Assembly: GCF_037975245.1 (NCBI RefSeq)
Contig: NC_092569.1
Location: forward strand, 2,581,501-2,645,500
Length of the DNA: 64,000 bases
Source: Apostichopus japonicus
Lineage: Eukaryota > Echinodermata > Holothuroidea > Aspidochirotida > Stichopodidae
Direction of reading: 5' to 3'
Of this stretch, positions 62,677-64,000 are shown piece after piece; the stretch's first letter is position 1, and every line of letters begins with the position of its first letter. Under the pieces are notes generated by a model. That model saw only the letters and a program-made list of their open reading frames with translations, made no database searches and was not told the DNA's origin. Position numbers and translations under genes: made by a program.

Positions 62677-64000
62677 AGAAATGGATAAATTGGCAGGTGG
62701 GTGTCACAAGAATAACTTCAATGGGTATTTTGGAGACTGCATTTATCTCTACCATCTTTGATATCATATCCCAAAGAATCCACACAATCAAGTCTCACAT
62801 AGCTTAACTAGTTTATGTTTTGTCAATCACATAACGACCAGAAATTTCCACAATTTTGAAAATTGTAATTTTTTACCCATTTTATCTCTGTTTTTGCAAT
62901 AAAGTGTCTGGGTGACAACCATTTCAAACTTGAAGGGAACTGGGCAAAATTTGAAAATACAATTTAATATTCCTTTCTTTAAAAAGTGTAGGAAGGTTCC
63001 TCAGTTTGATTCTGTTCTGAGCAATACCTAGAAAATTTGCTGAAATTGACACAATTGAGGAATAATGCAGAGGAATGCTTTAGAATGGAAGAGGTACAAT
63101 CCATGTCCTCCAGTGATCAGTTGTAATAAACTTGTTTCCCTCTGGTGGCACCATGCCAGTGTGAGAATCACTGCACCCTGACACCCCCTCTCCACCCCTC
63201 CCTGGGCCCTTTGTTCCACTTCACCACAGGCTTTTCCTGGGGGAAAAAGTGGAACGCCCAAACACAGGTCAACACAAGAATCTATATCCTGTCACAAGAA
63301 ATCAAATGTATGAACTAGAAGTATATTCGGTGACACAGTATTTTTCCAAGTTGTCTATCTACTATATCATTCTTGGATTGGATTGTCTCACGTTTTCACA
63401 CTTTACTACACGTGTGAAAACTAAAGGTTTCAACACATTTTTACATGTTTTAGGAACATGTGCCAATGTATGGAAACATGCAAATCTACCTATGAAATTC
63501 GTTCCAAGAACACTGGTTTTTCCAATGTCTGCTCTTCTGTGTCATACCCTTGCGATCACAGGTATGGGTTGACACAAGTTTCTTTTGTAAGGTGTAATTG
63601 CCAAATTTGAAAATCACATTCATTATAAAATATCGTTATTGAATTGACTAATAAAATGACAACAGTGGAGAAGTGCAAATTAAACAAGGACTATTAAAGT
63701 TGGCTTCAAAATGTAATTTCGTCATTTGTCATCGAAGCACCACATGATTCTGTAACCACTTCCTCCGAGAGTTTCTATTTTCTTATCAAATGAAACCAGG
63801 AAAACCGGATGACAACTTTGTCAACGAGAGGGGAATTCGAGAGGTTTAATGCGGAGTCAATTATCCCGTATTGCTTAGTACCATGCTATGCAATATCGTG
63901 TAAAATGACTACTAAGTACTACACTAATGCAAGGCTGTTTGTGCTTTCAACGTACAATAGAATTTAAAAAAAATACAGGAACCACAAATATAATAATTGT
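62677..64000 (-). other. Intron or 5' flank of the zinc-finger gene
   Basis: No conserved coding frame, RNA gene or repeat was recognised. If the protein start lies outside the window, this is intron. If the candidate exon is real, this is 5' UTR, promoter or an upstream intron. A GC-richer patch at 63,165-63,255 has no assigned role. Confidence 0.45.

Overview
The window looks like nuclear DNA from an AT-rich animal genome, most likely a marine deuterostome invertebrate and probably an echinoderm. The reasons are one spliced gene of the PLAG C2H2 zinc-finger family, tRNA-derived SINEs, decayed LINE ends, and a dispersed repeat built on 'tgacctttggtgacccc'-type phrases that I associate from memory with echinoderm genomes. 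The clade is an inference; no rRNA or mitochondrial marker is present.

Region 1 (1-37,201) is one uninterrupted satellite array, all in one orientation. By my reading it holds about 109 full-length monomers of roughly 323-331 bp and 11 short monomers of about 148 bp. Every full-length monomer I read carries the palindrome TGACGTCA (the CRE/ATF site), a 9-bp-arm stem-loop right after it, and in nearly all cases a 16-bp perfect palindrome, GATTTTGGCCAAAATC. The array has nested higher-order duplications with exact offsets (993, 1,793, about 2,443, 2,635 and 3,094 bp). It has open frames of up to 91 codons, but these look accidental.

Region 2 (37,202-44,206) is non-satellite DNA: a diverged 637-bp-offset duplication, a nested hairpin, decayed LINE reverse-transcriptase fragments with a LINE 3' end, a 37-bp perfect inverted repeat, and three tRNA-derived SINE heads.

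Region 3 (44,207-45,870) is satellite again, but older: an inverted relic, about three direct monomers, rearranged fragments, then two highly decayed units. The main array stops, and this block's direct monomers start, in the same 25-bp stretch of the monomer, around the 16-bp palindrome.

Region 4 (45,890-60,733) is mostly non-coding: a dispersed repeat with internal units, homopolymers and microsatellites, a minisatellite near 54.6-55.0 kb, and one weak exon candidate at 50.67 kb. The part nearest 60.7 kb probably includes the 3' UTR of the zinc-finger gene.

Region 5 (60,734-64,000) holds the only gene I can support: the large 3'-terminal coding exon of a PLAG1/PLAGL2-like transcription factor on the minus strand, with a clear splice acceptor at 62,357. 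Upstream is intron or 5' region, with one weak candidate for a preceding coding exon.
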